Below, one piece after another: positions 27,538 to 37,914 of a stretch of 64,000 bases of DNA. Each line of letters opens with the position of its first letter. Positions within the stretch are counted from its first letter, which is position 1. Both the position numbers and the translations under genes were made by a program. A model generated the notes under the pieces. That model ran no database searches. It was not told the DNA's origin and saw only the letters and a program-made list of their open reading frames with translations. Origin of the DNA: DATKNA01 sp963786765 (GTDB lineage: Bacteria > Actinomycetota > Actinomycetes > Actinomycetales > Kineosporiaceae); assembly GCA_963786765.1 (NCBI GenBank), contig CAWBAJ010000010.1, forward strand, positions 124,001 to 188,000, written 5' to 3'.

Positions 27538-28281
27538 TCAGGTGGTGCTGCGCCCCTGGAAGAACGAGACCGCCTCGGTGAGCGCCAGGTCGGTCAGCAC
27601 GGGGTCGTGCCTGGCTCCGACGTCCCGCATGAAGGCGTGCTCCCCGCCCTCGTAGACGTGGAGCTCCACGTCCTCGCGGCCGGCCGCGTACAGGGCCGAG
27701 AGCACCTGGAGCCTCGCCGGCGCCGGCACGTGCGGGTCCCGCGACCCGAAGACGATCATCATCCGGCCGTGGACGTCGCCTGCGCGAGCCAGCGAGCCCG
27801 CGTCGTCGTCCGCACCCAGGGCGCCGTTGTGCAGGCCTGTCGGGTAGAAGCAGACGGTGGCCGCGACGCGGCGGTCGAACGCCGCCCGGAACGCGAGGTG
27901 ACCGCCGATGCAGAACCCGGTGGCGAACGTCTCGTCCACGTCCTCCCGCTGCTCCATCCAGTCGAGGACCGCGACGCGGTCCGCGTCGAAGTCCGCGACC
28001 GCCGTCGCGGCGGCGCCCGCCTGGCCGGCCGCCTTCCCCGCGTCGTCGAACTCCAGGGCCACGCCCGCCAGCTCGCCGTGCGGATAGATCTCCGGCACCA
28101 CGACCCTGAACCCGTACGACGCCAGGCGCCGCCCTGTCCGCAGGGTCGACTCGGTCAGCTGGAAGATGTCCGTGTACAGCAGGACCCCGGGGTGCGGCCC
28201 ACCCCCCACCGGCCCGATCACGACCGACCGGATCTCGCCGGCCGGCGACGGTACCCGCACCTCGTCCTCACGCAGCTTCAC
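27538..28281 (-). CDS. Dienelactone hydrolase family protein
   Basis: A 247-residue alpha/beta hydrolase with the Cys nucleophile in ATGFCIGGHLAFRAAF, Asp in VFGSRDPHVP and His in YEGGEHAFMRD, the Cys-Asp-His triad of dienelactone hydrolases. The family opens lactones in aromatic degradation, but no other pathway genes are present here. GTG start 8 nt after TAGGGT (probably leaderless). Confidence 0.88.
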   Translation of the reverse strand: MKLREDEVRVPSPAGEIRSVVIGPVGGGPHPGVLLYTDIFQLTESTLRTGRRLASYGFRVVVPEIYPHGELAGVALEFDDAGKAAGQAGAAATAVADFDADRVAVLDWMEQREDVDETFATGFCIGGHLAFRAAFDRRVAATVCFYPTGLHNGALGADDDAGSLARAGDVHGRMMIVFGSRDPHVPAPARLQVLSALYAAGREDVELHVYEGGEHAFMRDVGARHDPVLTDLALTEAVSFFQGRSTT

Positions 28282-28389
28282 GGGCCGTCACCCTACGCGG
28301 AGACTTCCGGCCCACAGGCCCCGGCTCGGCGCGCTCCCGCTGCCCGACAGGAGTACAACCCCGGTAGCGACCATGGACGGGGGTTCGAG

Positions 28390-29430
28390 GTGGACAACCC
28401 GATCGAGCGGCCACTGCGGGCCCTGGACGCGTGGCAGCAGCGCCACCGGGTCACGGCGATCATCTTCGCGGTCGTCAAGAAGTTCGGCGACGACCAGGCC
28501 GGCAACTACGTCGCCCAGCTGACGTACTACGCCTTCGTGTCAACCTTCCCGCTGTTGCTGGTCCTCGTAACCGTCACCGAGATCGTGCTCGTCAACCACC
28601 CCGAGTGGCGACAGCAGCTGCTCGACACCGCGCTGTCCGAGTTCCCGATCGCCGGGCCCACGCTGCAGCAGTCGGTCCGGACGCCGTCAGGGTCGGGGCT
28701 GACGCTCGTCATCGGGCTCGTCCTCGCGTTCTGGGGCGGCAGCGGCCTCGCCGGCACCATGCAGACCGTCCTGAACTCGCTGTGGCTCGTCCCGAAACGG
28801 CAGTGGCCCGGCTTCCCGTGGAACTACCTGCGCAGCATCGCCCTGATCCTGCTGCTCGGTGTCGGCGTCGTGCTGACCGCCCTGATGGCGGCCTTCGCCG
28901 GCGCCGGGCACGTGCTCGGCCTGTCCGGCACGGGCGTCCACCTGCTGACGATCGTCCTGACGACGCTCGTGTACTGCGGGCTGTTCCTCCTCGGCTTCCG
29001 GCTGGCGGTGAGCCGGCAGGTCCCGACCCGGGACCTGGTGCTCGGCGCGTTGCTGTCCGGGATCGCATGGCAGGTGCTGCTGACCCTCGGCGGCACCCTG
29101 GCCGCGCGCCTGTACCACAGCCGCGAGGTCACCGGGGTCTTCGCGCTCGTGCTGGGGTTGCTCGGGTGGTTCGCACTGCAGGCGACGGTCACCGTGTACG
29201 TGGTGGAGCTGGACGTCGTCCGCGCGCGCCATCTCTGGCCCCGCTCGCTGACGCAGCCCCCGCTGACGAAGGCGGACGAGCACTACCTGCGCGCCTCGGC
29301 CCAGGCGGAGGCGCGCCGCCCCGAGCAGCGGGTGCAGGTCGACTTCGATTCCGCCGACTCCACCGGCTCCGCCGACTCCACCGGCTCGGCCGGCTCCGCC
29401 GACTCCGCCGAACCGGCCCCGCCGAGCTGA
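28390..29430 (+). CDS. YihY/BrkB family membrane protein
   Basis: A 346-residue inner-membrane protein with six helices: YYAFVSTFPLLLVLVTVTEIV, LTLVIGLVLAFWGGSGLAGTM, ALILLLGVGVVLTALMAAFAG and others. It matches the YihY/BrkB family, once thought to be RNase BN and now of uncertain transport function. The start is taken at GTG (VDNPIERPLRALDAWQQRH); no strong ribosome site is seen. The tail is Ser/Ala/Asp-rich with repeats of SADSTG. Confidence 0.85.
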   Translation: MDNPIERPLRALDAWQQRHRVTAIIFAVVKKFGDDQAGNYVAQLTYYAFVSTFPLLLVLVTVTEIVLVNHPEWRQQLLDTALSEFPIAGPTLQQSVRTPSGSGLTLVIGLVLAFWGGSGLAGTMQTVLNSLWLVPKRQWPGFPWNYLRSIALILLLGVGVVLTALMAAFAGAGHVLGLSGTGVHLLTIVLTTLVYCGLFLLGFRLAVSRQVPTRDLVLGALLSGIAWQVLLTLGGTLAARLYHSREVTGVFALVLGLLGWFALQATVTVYVVELDVVRARHLWPRSLTQPPLTKADEHYLRASAQAEARRPEQRVQVDFDSADSTGSADSTGSAGSADSAEPAPPS

Positions 29431-29494
29431 CCGGGGGGAGATCGGGCAGGAATTGAGGAGCGCGCACGAGGCCGACGTGTCTACGGTGCGAGGC

Positions 29495-30409
29495 ATGTCC
29501 GACGTGGGAAGCCTGACCGTGCGAGCGTGCACGAGCGACGATCTCGGCACCGTGCTCGCGCTCGCGCGCGCCGACGAGGAACGGGTCTCGGGGCTGCCGT
29601 CGAGACTCGTCGACGGCGACGTCAGGGACTGGTGGCAGACCGTCGACCTGGCCGCGAACTCCTGGCTGCTCTTCTCCCCCGAGACGCAGGCCGCGGTCGG
29701 GACGGCCTGGCTGGACCTGCCGGACGGGGAGCTCGGGATCACCTTCCCCATCACGACCGGGCCCGACCTCATGCCCGTGCTGATGGACCTGGTGGAGCGC
29801 CGGGCGACGGAGCTGGGTGCCCAGCGGCTGCAGACGGTGGTGCTCGTGCCGGATCCGCCGGCGGCGCAGCTGCTGGCGGACCTCGGCTACGCGGACATCC
29901 GGCGCTTCTTCGAGATGGCGATCGAGTTCGACGACGCACCGCCGCCCGCATCGCTGCCGGACGGATTCACCCTGGACGTCGCCACTCCCGACGACGGGCG
30001 GGCGTTCCACGCCGCGATCGACGAGGCGTTCCAGGATCACTGGGAGCACCACTCCCGGCCTTTCGACGAGTGGTGGCAGACGCGCACGAGTGACCCCGAG
30101 TTCGACATCGCCTGGTGGTTCATGGTCCGTTCCGGGGACGAGATCGTCGCGACCATCCGGAACGTGCCGGCGCGCAACGGCGGCGTCTACGTGGCGACCC
30201 TCGGCGTCCGGGGGAACTGGCGGGGTCTCGGCCTGGCGAAGGCCCTGCTGCATCACACGTTCGTCCGCTCCTACGAGGCGGGGTTCCGCCGCGTCACGCT
30301 CGGCGTGGACGCGAGCAGCCCGACCGGGGCCACCGCCCTGTACCGCAGCGTCGGGATGACGACCGAGCTCGAGAGCGCCGTCTGGGAGAAGCGCCTCGGG
30401 CAACCGTGA
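29495..30409 (+). CDS. Tandem-GNAT acetyltransferase, MshD-like
   Basis: A 304-residue protein with two GNAT halves. The C-terminal half has the acetyl-CoA loop VRGNWRGLGLAKALLHH and the ending GVDASSPTGATALYRSVGM, the pattern of mycothiol synthase and its relatives. The N-terminal half is degenerate. The ATG lies 7 nt after TACGGT, suiting a leaderless transcript; an upstream in-frame start is not needed. True MshD is usually single-copy elsewhere, so a paralogue acetylating another amine is equally likely. Confidence 0.82.
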   Translation: MSDVGSLTVRACTSDDLGTVLALARADEERVSGLPSRLVDGDVRDWWQTVDLAANSWLLFSPETQAAVGTAWLDLPDGELGITFPITTGPDLMPVLMDLVERRATELGAQRLQTVVLVPDPPAAQLLADLGYADIRRFFEMAIEFDDAPPPASLPDGFTLDVATPDDGRAFHAAIDEAFQDHWEHHSRPFDEWWQTRTSDPEFDIAWWFMVRSGDEIVATIRNVPARNGGVYVATLGVRGNWRGLGLAKALLHHTFVRSYEAGFRRVTLGVDASSPTGATALYRSVGMTTELESAVWEKRLGQP

Positions 30410-30425
30410 CGGCCCCGCCCCGGAG

Positions 30426-31145
30426 TCAGACGGTCAGGCCGGCCTTGTCGACGTTGCGGTGGAAGCGCATCCCGGCGAGGCCACCCAGGACGGCGCCGGC
30501 CAGGCTCACCAGGGCCGCGACGAGCAGGGCGATCAGGCCCCCGGTCGTCAGGCTGCCCTCGGCGACGGGGAGCCGCGGGAAGCTGTTCAGCGTGCCGAGG
30601 ACGTCGTACTTGCTCCCCGCGATCGCGCCGAGCACGGCGACCACGACGGCGATCACGACGGCCCACAGCCACACGGCGACGCCCTGTTTCGCGCCGTTGA
30701 ACCGCGCCATCCGCCCCGCGACATAACCGCCTGCGTAGTACGCCACGAACAGGATGACGGCCAGGGCGATGCCGCCGGCCAGCCCCACCGTGGACGCATT
30801 CTGGCTCGCCTGACCCACGGCCTGCGCGGTGTCGGTGTTCGTCGCCACGCCGACGGCTGCGCCGGCTGCGGCGAGCAGCGCGGTGAGCAGGACGGCGGTT
30901 CCGGTGGCCGTCAGCCAACCGAAGAACGCCGAGCCGAATTTGATCCCGCCGTACCGCTCCTGCTGCCGTTCGAGCACCGCCTCACGGTTCAGGCCCAGCT
31001 CGCTGGCCCGGTCCCCGATCGACGTGGCACCGTCGGCGCCTCTGCGCGTCGACTCCTGCCCGTCGTCGCGAACACTCGAGACGTCGTCCCGTACGTCGCC
31101 CACGGACTGGGCTCCGACAGTGCGCGGCTGGTCCGGACTCGACAT
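30426..31145 (-). CDS. Four-helix membrane protein with charged N-terminal tail
   Basis: A 239-residue protein. A disordered, Asp/Arg-rich cytoplasmic N terminus of about 80 residues ends with an amphipathic segment (LNREAVLERQQERYGGIKFG). Four helices follow (TAVLLTALLAAAGAAVGVA, GIALAVILFVAYYAGGYVAGR, VWLWAVVIAVVVAVLGAIAG, LVAALVSLAGAVLGGLAGM). The GYVAGRMARFNGAKQGVAVW signature is common in uncharacterised actinobacterial membrane proteins. ATG follows GGGAG. Ends 16 bases from the convergent acetyltransferase gene. Confidence 0.75.
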   Translation of the reverse strand: MSSPDQPRTVGAQSVGDVRDDVSSVRDDGQESTRRGADGATSIGDRASELGLNREAVLERQQERYGGIKFGSAFFGWLTATGTAVLLTALLAAAGAAVGVATNTDTAQAVGQASQNASTVGLAGGIALAVILFVAYYAGGYVAGRMARFNGAKQGVAVWLWAVVIAVVVAVLGAIAGSKYDVLGTLNSFPRLPVAEGSLTTGGLIALLVAALVSLAGAVLGGLAGMRFHRNVDKAGLTV

Positions 31146-31206
31146 GTGCACTCCCGCTCGCTGGCCATCTCAGAACGAGGGGTTTCGTGCCCTCGTCCGT
31201 CGATCC

Positions 31207-32073
31207 CTAAGCCGCGCGTCCATCGCCCAAAATTGGGTGCGCCTCGGGCGGCCGCAGAGTGAGCAGCAGGCGATGGGCGGTGATGACCACCGCGAGCCAG
31301 GCGACGCCGAGCGCCCAGGCCGCCAGGACGTCGGTGAGCCAGTGATGGCCGAGGTAGACCCGGCTGAGCCCCATCGTGACCGCGAAGGCGACCGCGGCGG
31401 CGACGGTGAGGCTCCTCGCGCGCGCCGACCTCTGACGACGAAGCACCAGGTAGGCGACGACACCGCCGATCGCGGCGGCGTTCAGCGAGTGCCCGCTCGG
31501 GAAGGACGCGCTGAGCTCGTACGGCGGGACGGCGTCCACCAGGGGCGGCCGGGTACGCCCGACGAGGTCCTTGCCCACGACCGTCAGGAGCAGGGATCCG
31601 GCAGCGGTGGCGGCGATCAGGACCACCGGCGTCCACTGCCGCCAGAGCAACGCCAGGGTGACGGCGACGGCGGTGGCGAGGATGGGCATGCCGACGGGTC
31701 CGCCGACCGTCGTCCAGGCTCTGACGAGGTCGTTCCCGAAGGGTGTGCGCATCGACATGGCGAGGTCGAGGGCAGGCCGGTCGAGCCCGGCGACGCCGTC
31801 CTTCTCGACCACCGCGTCGTACACCGAGCCCGCCAGCGCCGTCGCCGCGGAGACGACGAGCAGTCCGGCGATCAGACTGACCGCCAGCACCTGCGGCGGC
31901 GTCAGATGCCGGTGCAGCCGGCGCGCCAGCGTCACCAGGAACCGCCCGAAGCGGGTGGGCCAATGCGTCAGGTCGCGCGTGCCGACATAGCGCTGCTTGG
32001 GGTCCTCGAGCAGCAACTCGTCGGCCGGCCCGCCCTCGGCGGGGAGCTGCGGGCCAGGGCCGGGAGACGTCAC
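31207..32073 (-). CDS. PAP2 superfamily membrane phosphatase
   Basis: A 288-residue protein with about six helices and all three PAP2 catalytic blocks: KDLVGRTRPP, SASFPSGHSLNAAA and SRVYLGHHWLTDV. By family it dephosphorylates lipid phosphates such as phosphatidic acid or undecaprenyl pyrophosphate on the outer face of the membrane. GTG start. The N-terminal 30 residues are Pro/Gly/Glu-rich and cytoplasmic. Confidence 0.9.
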   Translation of the reverse strand: MTSPGPGPQLPAEGGPADELLLEDPKQRYVGTRDLTHWPTRFGRFLVTLARRLHRHLTPPQVLAVSLIAGLLVVSAATALAGSVYDAVVEKDGVAGLDRPALDLAMSMRTPFGNDLVRAWTTVGGPVGMPILATAVAVTLALLWRQWTPVVLIAATAAGSLLLTVVGKDLVGRTRPPLVDAVPPYELSASFPSGHSLNAAAIGGVVAYLVLRRQRSARARSLTVAAAVAFAVTMGLSRVYLGHHWLTDVLAAWALGVAWLAVVITAHRLLLTLRPPEAHPILGDGRAA

Positions 32074-32139
32074 CGAGGGAGCATGCGCTTCACGGCGGTC
32101 GGGCGCGCGACGACCTTGACGCCGTGGGAGGGCGCCGGG

Positions 32140-33519
<1,380 letters not shown>

Positions 33520-33566
33520 GACCCGACCGTAGACGGCCGCGGCGCCGAGGTGTACCCCTGAGCGCG

Positions 33567-34031
33567 TCAGGAACCGGGCGGCGGGCCGAGCGGTGGCCGC
33601 CACGGCTGGAGGCCCGGCACGTGGTGCACGACATGGTGGTGGACGACGTGGTGCACGACCTCCTGGACGACGTGCACGTGCCGCTCGACGTTGACCTGGT
33701 GCGCGATCGTGCCGCTGACCTCGAGCGCGACCGGGCGGCCGGATCCGGAACCGGATCCGGCGAGGGCCCGGCGCGCGACCTCGACCGCGACCCGGACGGC
33801 GACGGTCGCAGCCGCCGCCCCCGCTCCGACGACGACGGGGTTGCGGGCGATCGGGGCGAGAGCGGCACGCAACGCGACGGTGCGGGACTGCAGGCGCCGG
33901 GTGACGCTTCCTCCCGCCGGGTGCGGCCGCACGACGACGCCGGTCGTCGCGCCGTCGGGCAGTTGCTCGGCGTCGTCCGCCGCGGTGCCCTGCTCGGCGT
34001 CGTCCGGGGGGATGCCCTGCTCGTCAGCCAT
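33567..34031 (-). CDS. Hypothetical protein with His/Val-rich C-terminal segment
   Basis: A 154-residue protein. An acidic N terminus (MADEQGIPPDDAEQ) is followed by one hydrophobic Ala/Val stretch (NPVVVGAGAAAATVAVRVAVEVA), then a Gly/Ser linker and a striking tail in which His and Val alternate (VERHVHVVQEVVHHVVHHHV), ending in Pro/Gly. The tail could chelate metals or form an amphipathic strand. I do not recognise the family. It lies between a decarboxylase and a methyltransferase on the same strand. Confidence 0.6.
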   Translation of the reverse strand: MADEQGIPPDDAEQGTAADDAEQLPDGATTGVVVRPHPAGGSVTRRLQSRTVALRAALAPIARNPVVVGAGAAAATVAVRVAVEVARRALAGSGSGSGRPVALEVSGTIAHQVNVERHVHVVQEVVHHVVHHHVVHHVPGLQPWRPPLGPPPGS

Positions 34032-34075
34032 ACCTCGATGATGGGCGCGCCGGGCCACCCGGTCCAGGCAGCAGG

Positions 34076-34711
34076 TCACACCGGAAGGATCCTGCGGGCC
34101 CACACCGCGTAGACGGGATCGCTGAACGCGTCGCCACCCGCCCTCAGTTCGGCCGAGGCCGGCCCGAAGCCGCCGGCGTCCTCGAGGTACCGCCGCACGA
34201 TCTCGACGCGGCCCTCGTCGTCGGTCTCCAGCCAGCCCCGGATGGCCTTCGTCGGGAAGCAGCGGTTGCTGAAGGTCACGACGACGAGACCGCCGGGGCG
34301 CAGCACCCGCGCGACCTCGCGGAACACGTCCACGGGGCGCACCAGGTAGTCCACGGAGACGCAGCAGGTGACCGCGTCGAAGGCGGCGTCCGGCAAGGGC
34401 ACGCGAGGGTTCTCGTTGAGGTCGTGCAACACCCGCTCGTCGGCGAGCTCGTTCGCGGCGAGCTCCGCGTCGTTCAGGCCGAGGACGACGAGCCCCCGGT
34501 CCGGCGGCCGCGACAGGTGCGAGACCCACGAGGCCATGAGATCGAGCACGCGGCCGTCGGGAACGCCCAGCTCGTCGTACAACTCGCGCACCGCTCGGAT
34601 CGCGCCGTCGTCGATGTGCGTGACGAACCGAGGGAACGCGTAGAAGTCGGCGTCGCCGGCGGGGTCCTCCCGGTCGAAGAAGCCGCGTGGCCATTCATCC
34701 CCGAGGTCCAC
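34076..34711 (-). CDS. SAM-dependent methyltransferase-like protein
   Basis: About 211 residues, class I methyltransferase fold. Motif I is atypical: GRVLDLMASWVSHL in place of the Gly-rich loop. The later blocks are clear (FDAVTCCVSVDYLVRPVDVFREVARVLRPGGLVVVTFSNRCFPTKAIRGW). A GTG giving VDLGDEWPRGFF is chosen as start. The changed SAM loop recurs in a small family I have seen with the same NRCFPTKA ending; the substrate is unknown. Confidence 0.78.
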   Translation of the reverse strand: MDLGDEWPRGFFDREDPAGDADFYAFPRFVTHIDDGAIRAVRELYDELGVPDGRVLDLMASWVSHLSRPPDRGLVVLGLNDAELAANELADERVLHDLNENPRVPLPDAAFDAVTCCVSVDYLVRPVDVFREVARVLRPGGLVVVTFSNRCFPTKAIRGWLETDDEGRVEIVRRYLEDAGGFGPASAELRAGGDAFSDPVYAVWARRILPV

Positions 34712-34761
34712 TCTTGCGATGGTGCGGCTCGTGGCCCGGCAGCGCGACCGGGCGGCCCAGC

Positions 34762-34793
34762 TGTGGGGGTGGCGTGGGACCGCTGTGGGTGGG
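34762..34793 (+). promoter_or_regulatory. GTGGG-type motif upstream of the hemerythrin gene
   Basis: TGTGGGGGTG (34762-34771) and GCTGTGGGTGGG (34782-34793) recur upstream of the gene at 37915. The second element ends 32 bases before the ATG here and 33 bases before it there. The leader just before both start codons is also identical (CTCGACGGCATGACGA). Probable common operator. Confidence 0.5.
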
Positions 34794-34825
34794 ACGGGCG
34801 GGGACGCGGGGACAGTCTCGACGGC

Positions 34826-35491
34826 ATGACGAACACCACGAACGCGACCCCGACCGACGTCCACGACATGTACGTGGTGCACCGCGCCTTCCGTCGCGAG
34901 TTCACCCTGCTCCCCCGACTCGTCCGGGTCGTCCCGGCCGGCGACACCGCCCGCGCCGCCGTCGTCGCGAAGCACGCCCGCCTCCTCCTGCAGGGACTGC
35001 ACCTGCACCACACCAGCGAGGACCTGCTGCTGTGGCCCAAGCTCCTCGAGCGATGCACGCCCGACGCCGCGCTCGTGCACCGGATGGAACGGCAACACGA
35101 ACGCGTCGAGCACCACACCGAGCGGTTGCACGCCGCGCTGAGTCGCTGGGAGGCCGAGGCCCGGCCGGCGGTCACCGAGGAGGTCGCGTTAATCTTCGAC
35201 GCCCTGCACGAGGCCCTCGCCGAGCACCTCGGGGAGGAGGAGCGCGAGATCCTTCCGCTCGCGGCGCGGCACGTCACGCAGGCGGAGTGGAACGAGATCG
35301 GCCAGCACGGGATCGCGGGCATGAGCAAGTCCCAGCTGCCGCTGCTGTTCGGGATGATCCTCGAAGAGGCGACCCCGGGCGAGGCCGCGGATCTCTATGC
35401 GAGCGTGCCGCCGCCCATCCGGGTGCTGACCCGGATGGTGTTCCTGCCGCGGTACCGCAGGTACGTCACGAAGGTCCGGGGTGCCGCCTGA
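34826..35491 (+). CDS. Hemerythrin HHE-domain protein
   Basis: A 221-residue helical-bundle protein with the di-iron His/Glu pattern: DVHDMYVVHRAFRREF, LHLHHTSEDLLLWPKL, RMERQHERVEHHTERLH and EHLGEEEREILPLAARHV. Such domains bind oxygen, NO or iron and often sit in redox regulons. The start MTNTTNATPTD is preceded by the GTGGG-type motif. The 3' end overlaps the convergent NB-ARC regulator by 26 bases. Confidence 0.88.
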   Translation: MTNTTNATPTDVHDMYVVHRAFRREFTLLPRLVRVVPAGDTARAAVVAKHARLLLQGLHLHHTSEDLLLWPKLLERCTPDAALVHRMERQHERVEHHTERLHAALSRWEAEARPAVTEEVALIFDALHEALAEHLGEEEREILPLAARHVTQAEWNEIGQHGIAGMSKSQLPLLFGMILEEATPGEAADLYASVPPPIRVLTRMVFLPRYRRYVTKVRGAA

Positions 35492-37832
35492 TCGCGGCGG
35501 CAAGCGTGGGGACGTCGCCGGGCGGCATGACCCGGCCGCGTTCCCACGCCTGCGCGAACGCCTCCTCCCCGAGCTCCGCCCGCACGGCGGCGAGCCACGT
35601 CCGGGCGGCGTCCGGGTGCGGCGGGTAGGCGACGGTTCCGGACGCCGACTGCGCGCCGGCCGCGAACAACCGTGCCGCCAGTTCGGCCTGACCGCGTCGA
35701 GCGGCGAGCGCGGCGAGTGCGGGAAGCGAGTACGCGAGCGTCCAGGTCGTGCCGATGTCGGCCGCCAGGTCGACGGCCTCCGTCAGCCGCTCCAGCGCGG
35801 TGTCGTCGTCGCCGGTGACGACGGCGAGACTCGCCTGCCCGTTCAGCGCCGTCGCCAGGGTGAAGGGGCTGCCGAGCGCCCGTGCCACGCTGCCCGCCTC
35901 GAGCAGAGCCGCTCGGCTCGCCTCGACGTCCCCGTCCCGCAGCAACCGCTGGCCCTCACCGGCCAGAGCGTGTGCAGTCGCCCAGTCGTCGCCGGCAGCC
36001 GCCGCGAGCCGCCGCCCCTCGGCGAAGTCCGCCGCCGCACCGCCGGCATCGGCCGCCACCTTGCCGATACCCGCAACCACCAGCGACTCGACGAGCAGGG
36101 CCGCGTCCTCGGACGCCCGGGCAGCCTCGACCGCCGCCGCCGCGGGGGCAGCCGTTCCGGGGACGTTCCCGGAGGCGTAGCGCAGCCCGGCCACCGCCAG
36201 GTGCAGGGCCGCGCGCCCGGCGGCGTCCAGCACCTCCGGCTGGATCTGCCGCAGCCGGCCCAGCCCCTCGACCGCGTACCCGCGCAGGGCCCAGTACAGC
36301 CAGGTGTCCGCCAACAGGCGGGCCGCACGGCCAGGGGCGACGTCGACGAGCCGGGTCAGCGTCGCGCCGAGGTTGCCGTGCTCCGTCCGCAGCAGGTCGA
36401 GCCACTCGCGCTGCTCGGGGCCGCGCAGCCCGGCGCGTGCCGCCGTGGCCAGCTCCAGGTAGAAGGCCGCCGCGGCGTCGGCGACGTCCCCGGCCTCACC
36501 CGACTCCGCCAGGCGCGCGGAGGCGTACTGCCGCACCGGCTCCAGCAGCCGGTAGCGGCCGCGATCCAGGGCCCCGTCGGGCCCGCCGCCGGGGCCGGCC
36601 TGGAGAACCGCGAGGGACTGCTCCACCAGTCCGCCGAGCGCGCCGAGGACGCCGGCGCCGAAGACGTGCTCGGCCGCCGCCAGGTCGAACCCGCCGGCGA
36701 ACACGGAGAGCCGGCGCAGCAGGACCTGCTCGTCGGCGGTGAGCAAGTCGTGGCTCCAGTCGAGGGTGGCGCGGATGGTCCGCTGCCGTTCGGGCAGATC
36801 GCGGGAGCGCGGCGAGCTGACCGCGGAATCGAGCCGGGCCAGTAGCTCCCGCGGTGCCAGGAAGCGAGCGTGCGCGGCGGCCAGCTCCAGCGCCAGCGGG
36901 AGCCCGTCGAGACGGCGGCAGATCTCGGCGACGGCCGGCGCGGTCCGTTCGGTGAGCCGGACCTCGCCGCCTGCGGCCCGGGCCCTGTCGAGGAACACCC
37001 GGGCCGCCGCGGAAGCGGCGACGCTTGCCGGGTCGTCCTGGGAGGGCAGGGTCAGCGGCTCCACGGGACGCTCGAACTCGGCGCGGAGCCGCAGCGGAGC
37101 CCTGCTCGTGGCGATGATCACGAGGCCCGGGCAGCGCGCGAGCAGCTCGCCGACGTCCGGCGCCCCGGCCAGCACGTGCTCGACGTTGTCGAGGACCACG
37201 AGCTGCCGCCGGACGCCGACCACGGCGGCCAGCCCGTCGACGACCGGCTCCGCCAGCTGGCGGACACCGAGTGCCCCGGCGATCGCGGGGAGCACCAGCC
37301 TGGCCTCGCGCACGGAGGCGAGCTCCACCACCGCGACCGCACCGTCGAAGTCGGCGTCCAGGACCCGCGCGACGTCGACGGCGAGGGCCGTCTTGCCCAC
37401 CCCGCCCGGGCCCGTCAGGGTCAGCAGCCGGGTCGCGCCGGACCGCAGCAACCCGACCACCTCGCTGCGGTCCTCGTCTCTGCCGACGAGCGGTGCCGGC
37501 GGGAGCAGGAGCCCGGGCGGCGGCGCGGCTTCGGTCGACCGCGGCGGCGCGCTGCTCGCCGGCGAGGACCCGCTGCTCGCCGGCGGGGGTGTCGCACCAC
37601 CCGCGGCGGCGGTCAGGGCGGCGCGGTCGTTCTCGTCGAGGGCGAGCGCGTCCGCGAGCGCCCGGACGGTGTGCGGATACGGCCGGCGCCGCTCACCCCG
37701 CTCGAGGGCGCCGATCGCCTTGGCGGTCAGTCCGGCGCGGGCCGCGAGCTCCTCCTGGCTGAGTGCGACGGCCGCCCTGGCCTGACGCAGTAGCTCGGCG
37801 AAGGTGCCGGGGCCCGCCTTCGCCGCGTCCAC
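35466..37832 (-). CDS. XRE / NB-ARC (AfsR-like) ATPase transcriptional regulator
   Basis: A 788-residue signal-transduction ATPase. An XRE helix-turn-helix occupies residues about 10-70 (LRQARAAVALSQEELAARAGLTAKAIGALERGERRRPYP). A Pro/Ser linker leads to the NTPase with Walker A TLTGPGGVGKTALAVD, Walker B RQLVVLDNVEHV and CPGLVIIATSRAPLRL, then helical TPR-type repeats to the C terminus. GTG start 7 nt after TACCTT (leaderless). The motif near 37861 is 29 bases upstream, so it may bind its own promoter, that of the divergent membrane gene and that of the hemerythrin gene. Confidence 0.85.
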   Translation of the reverse strand: MDAAKAGPGTFAELLRQARAAVALSQEELAARAGLTAKAIGALERGERRRPYPHTVRALADALALDENDRAALTAAAGGATPPPASSGSSPASSAPPRSTEAAPPPGLLLPPAPLVGRDEDRSEVVGLLRSGATRLLTLTGPGGVGKTALAVDVARVLDADFDGAVAVVELASVREARLVLPAIAGALGVRQLAEPVVDGLAAVVGVRRQLVVLDNVEHVLAGAPDVGELLARCPGLVIIATSRAPLRLRAEFERPVEPLTLPSQDDPASVAASAAARVFLDRARAAGGEVRLTERTAPAVAEICRRLDGLPLALELAAAHARFLAPRELLARLDSAVSSPRSRDLPERQRTIRATLDWSHDLLTADEQVLLRRLSVFAGGFDLAAAEHVFGAGVLGALGGLVEQSLAVLQAGPGGGPDGALDRGRYRLLEPVRQYASARLAESGEAGDVADAAAAFYLELATAARAGLRGPEQREWLDLLRTEHGNLGATLTRLVDVAPGRAARLLADTWLYWALRGYAVEGLGRLRQIQPEVLDAAGRAALHLAVAGLRYASGNVPGTAAPAAAAVEAARASEDAALLVESLVVAGIGKVAADAGGAAADFAEGRRLAAAAGDDWATAHALAGEGQRLLRDGDVEASRAALLEAGSVARALGSPFTLATALNGQASLAVVTGDDDTALERLTEAVDLAADIGTTWTLAYSLPALAALAARRGQAELAARLFAAGAQSASGTVAYPPHPDAARTWLAAVRAELGEEAFAQAWERGRVMPPGDVPTLAAAIRRHPGPS

Positions 37833-37860
37833 CGGCGGCAAGGTAGCAGCGTGGGCGGGG

Positions 37861-37881
37861 TGTGGGGGTGCTGTGGGTGGG
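37861..37881 (+). promoter_or_regulatory. GTGGG-type motif between the regulator and the membrane gene
   Basis: TGTGGGGGTG directly joined to GCTGTGGGTGGG; same two elements as upstream of the hemerythrin gene. Lies between two divergent starts (37832 leftward, 37915 rightward). Confidence 0.5.
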
Positions 37882-37914
37882 GCCGGCACCCGTCCAGCCG
37901 GGAGGCTCGACGGC

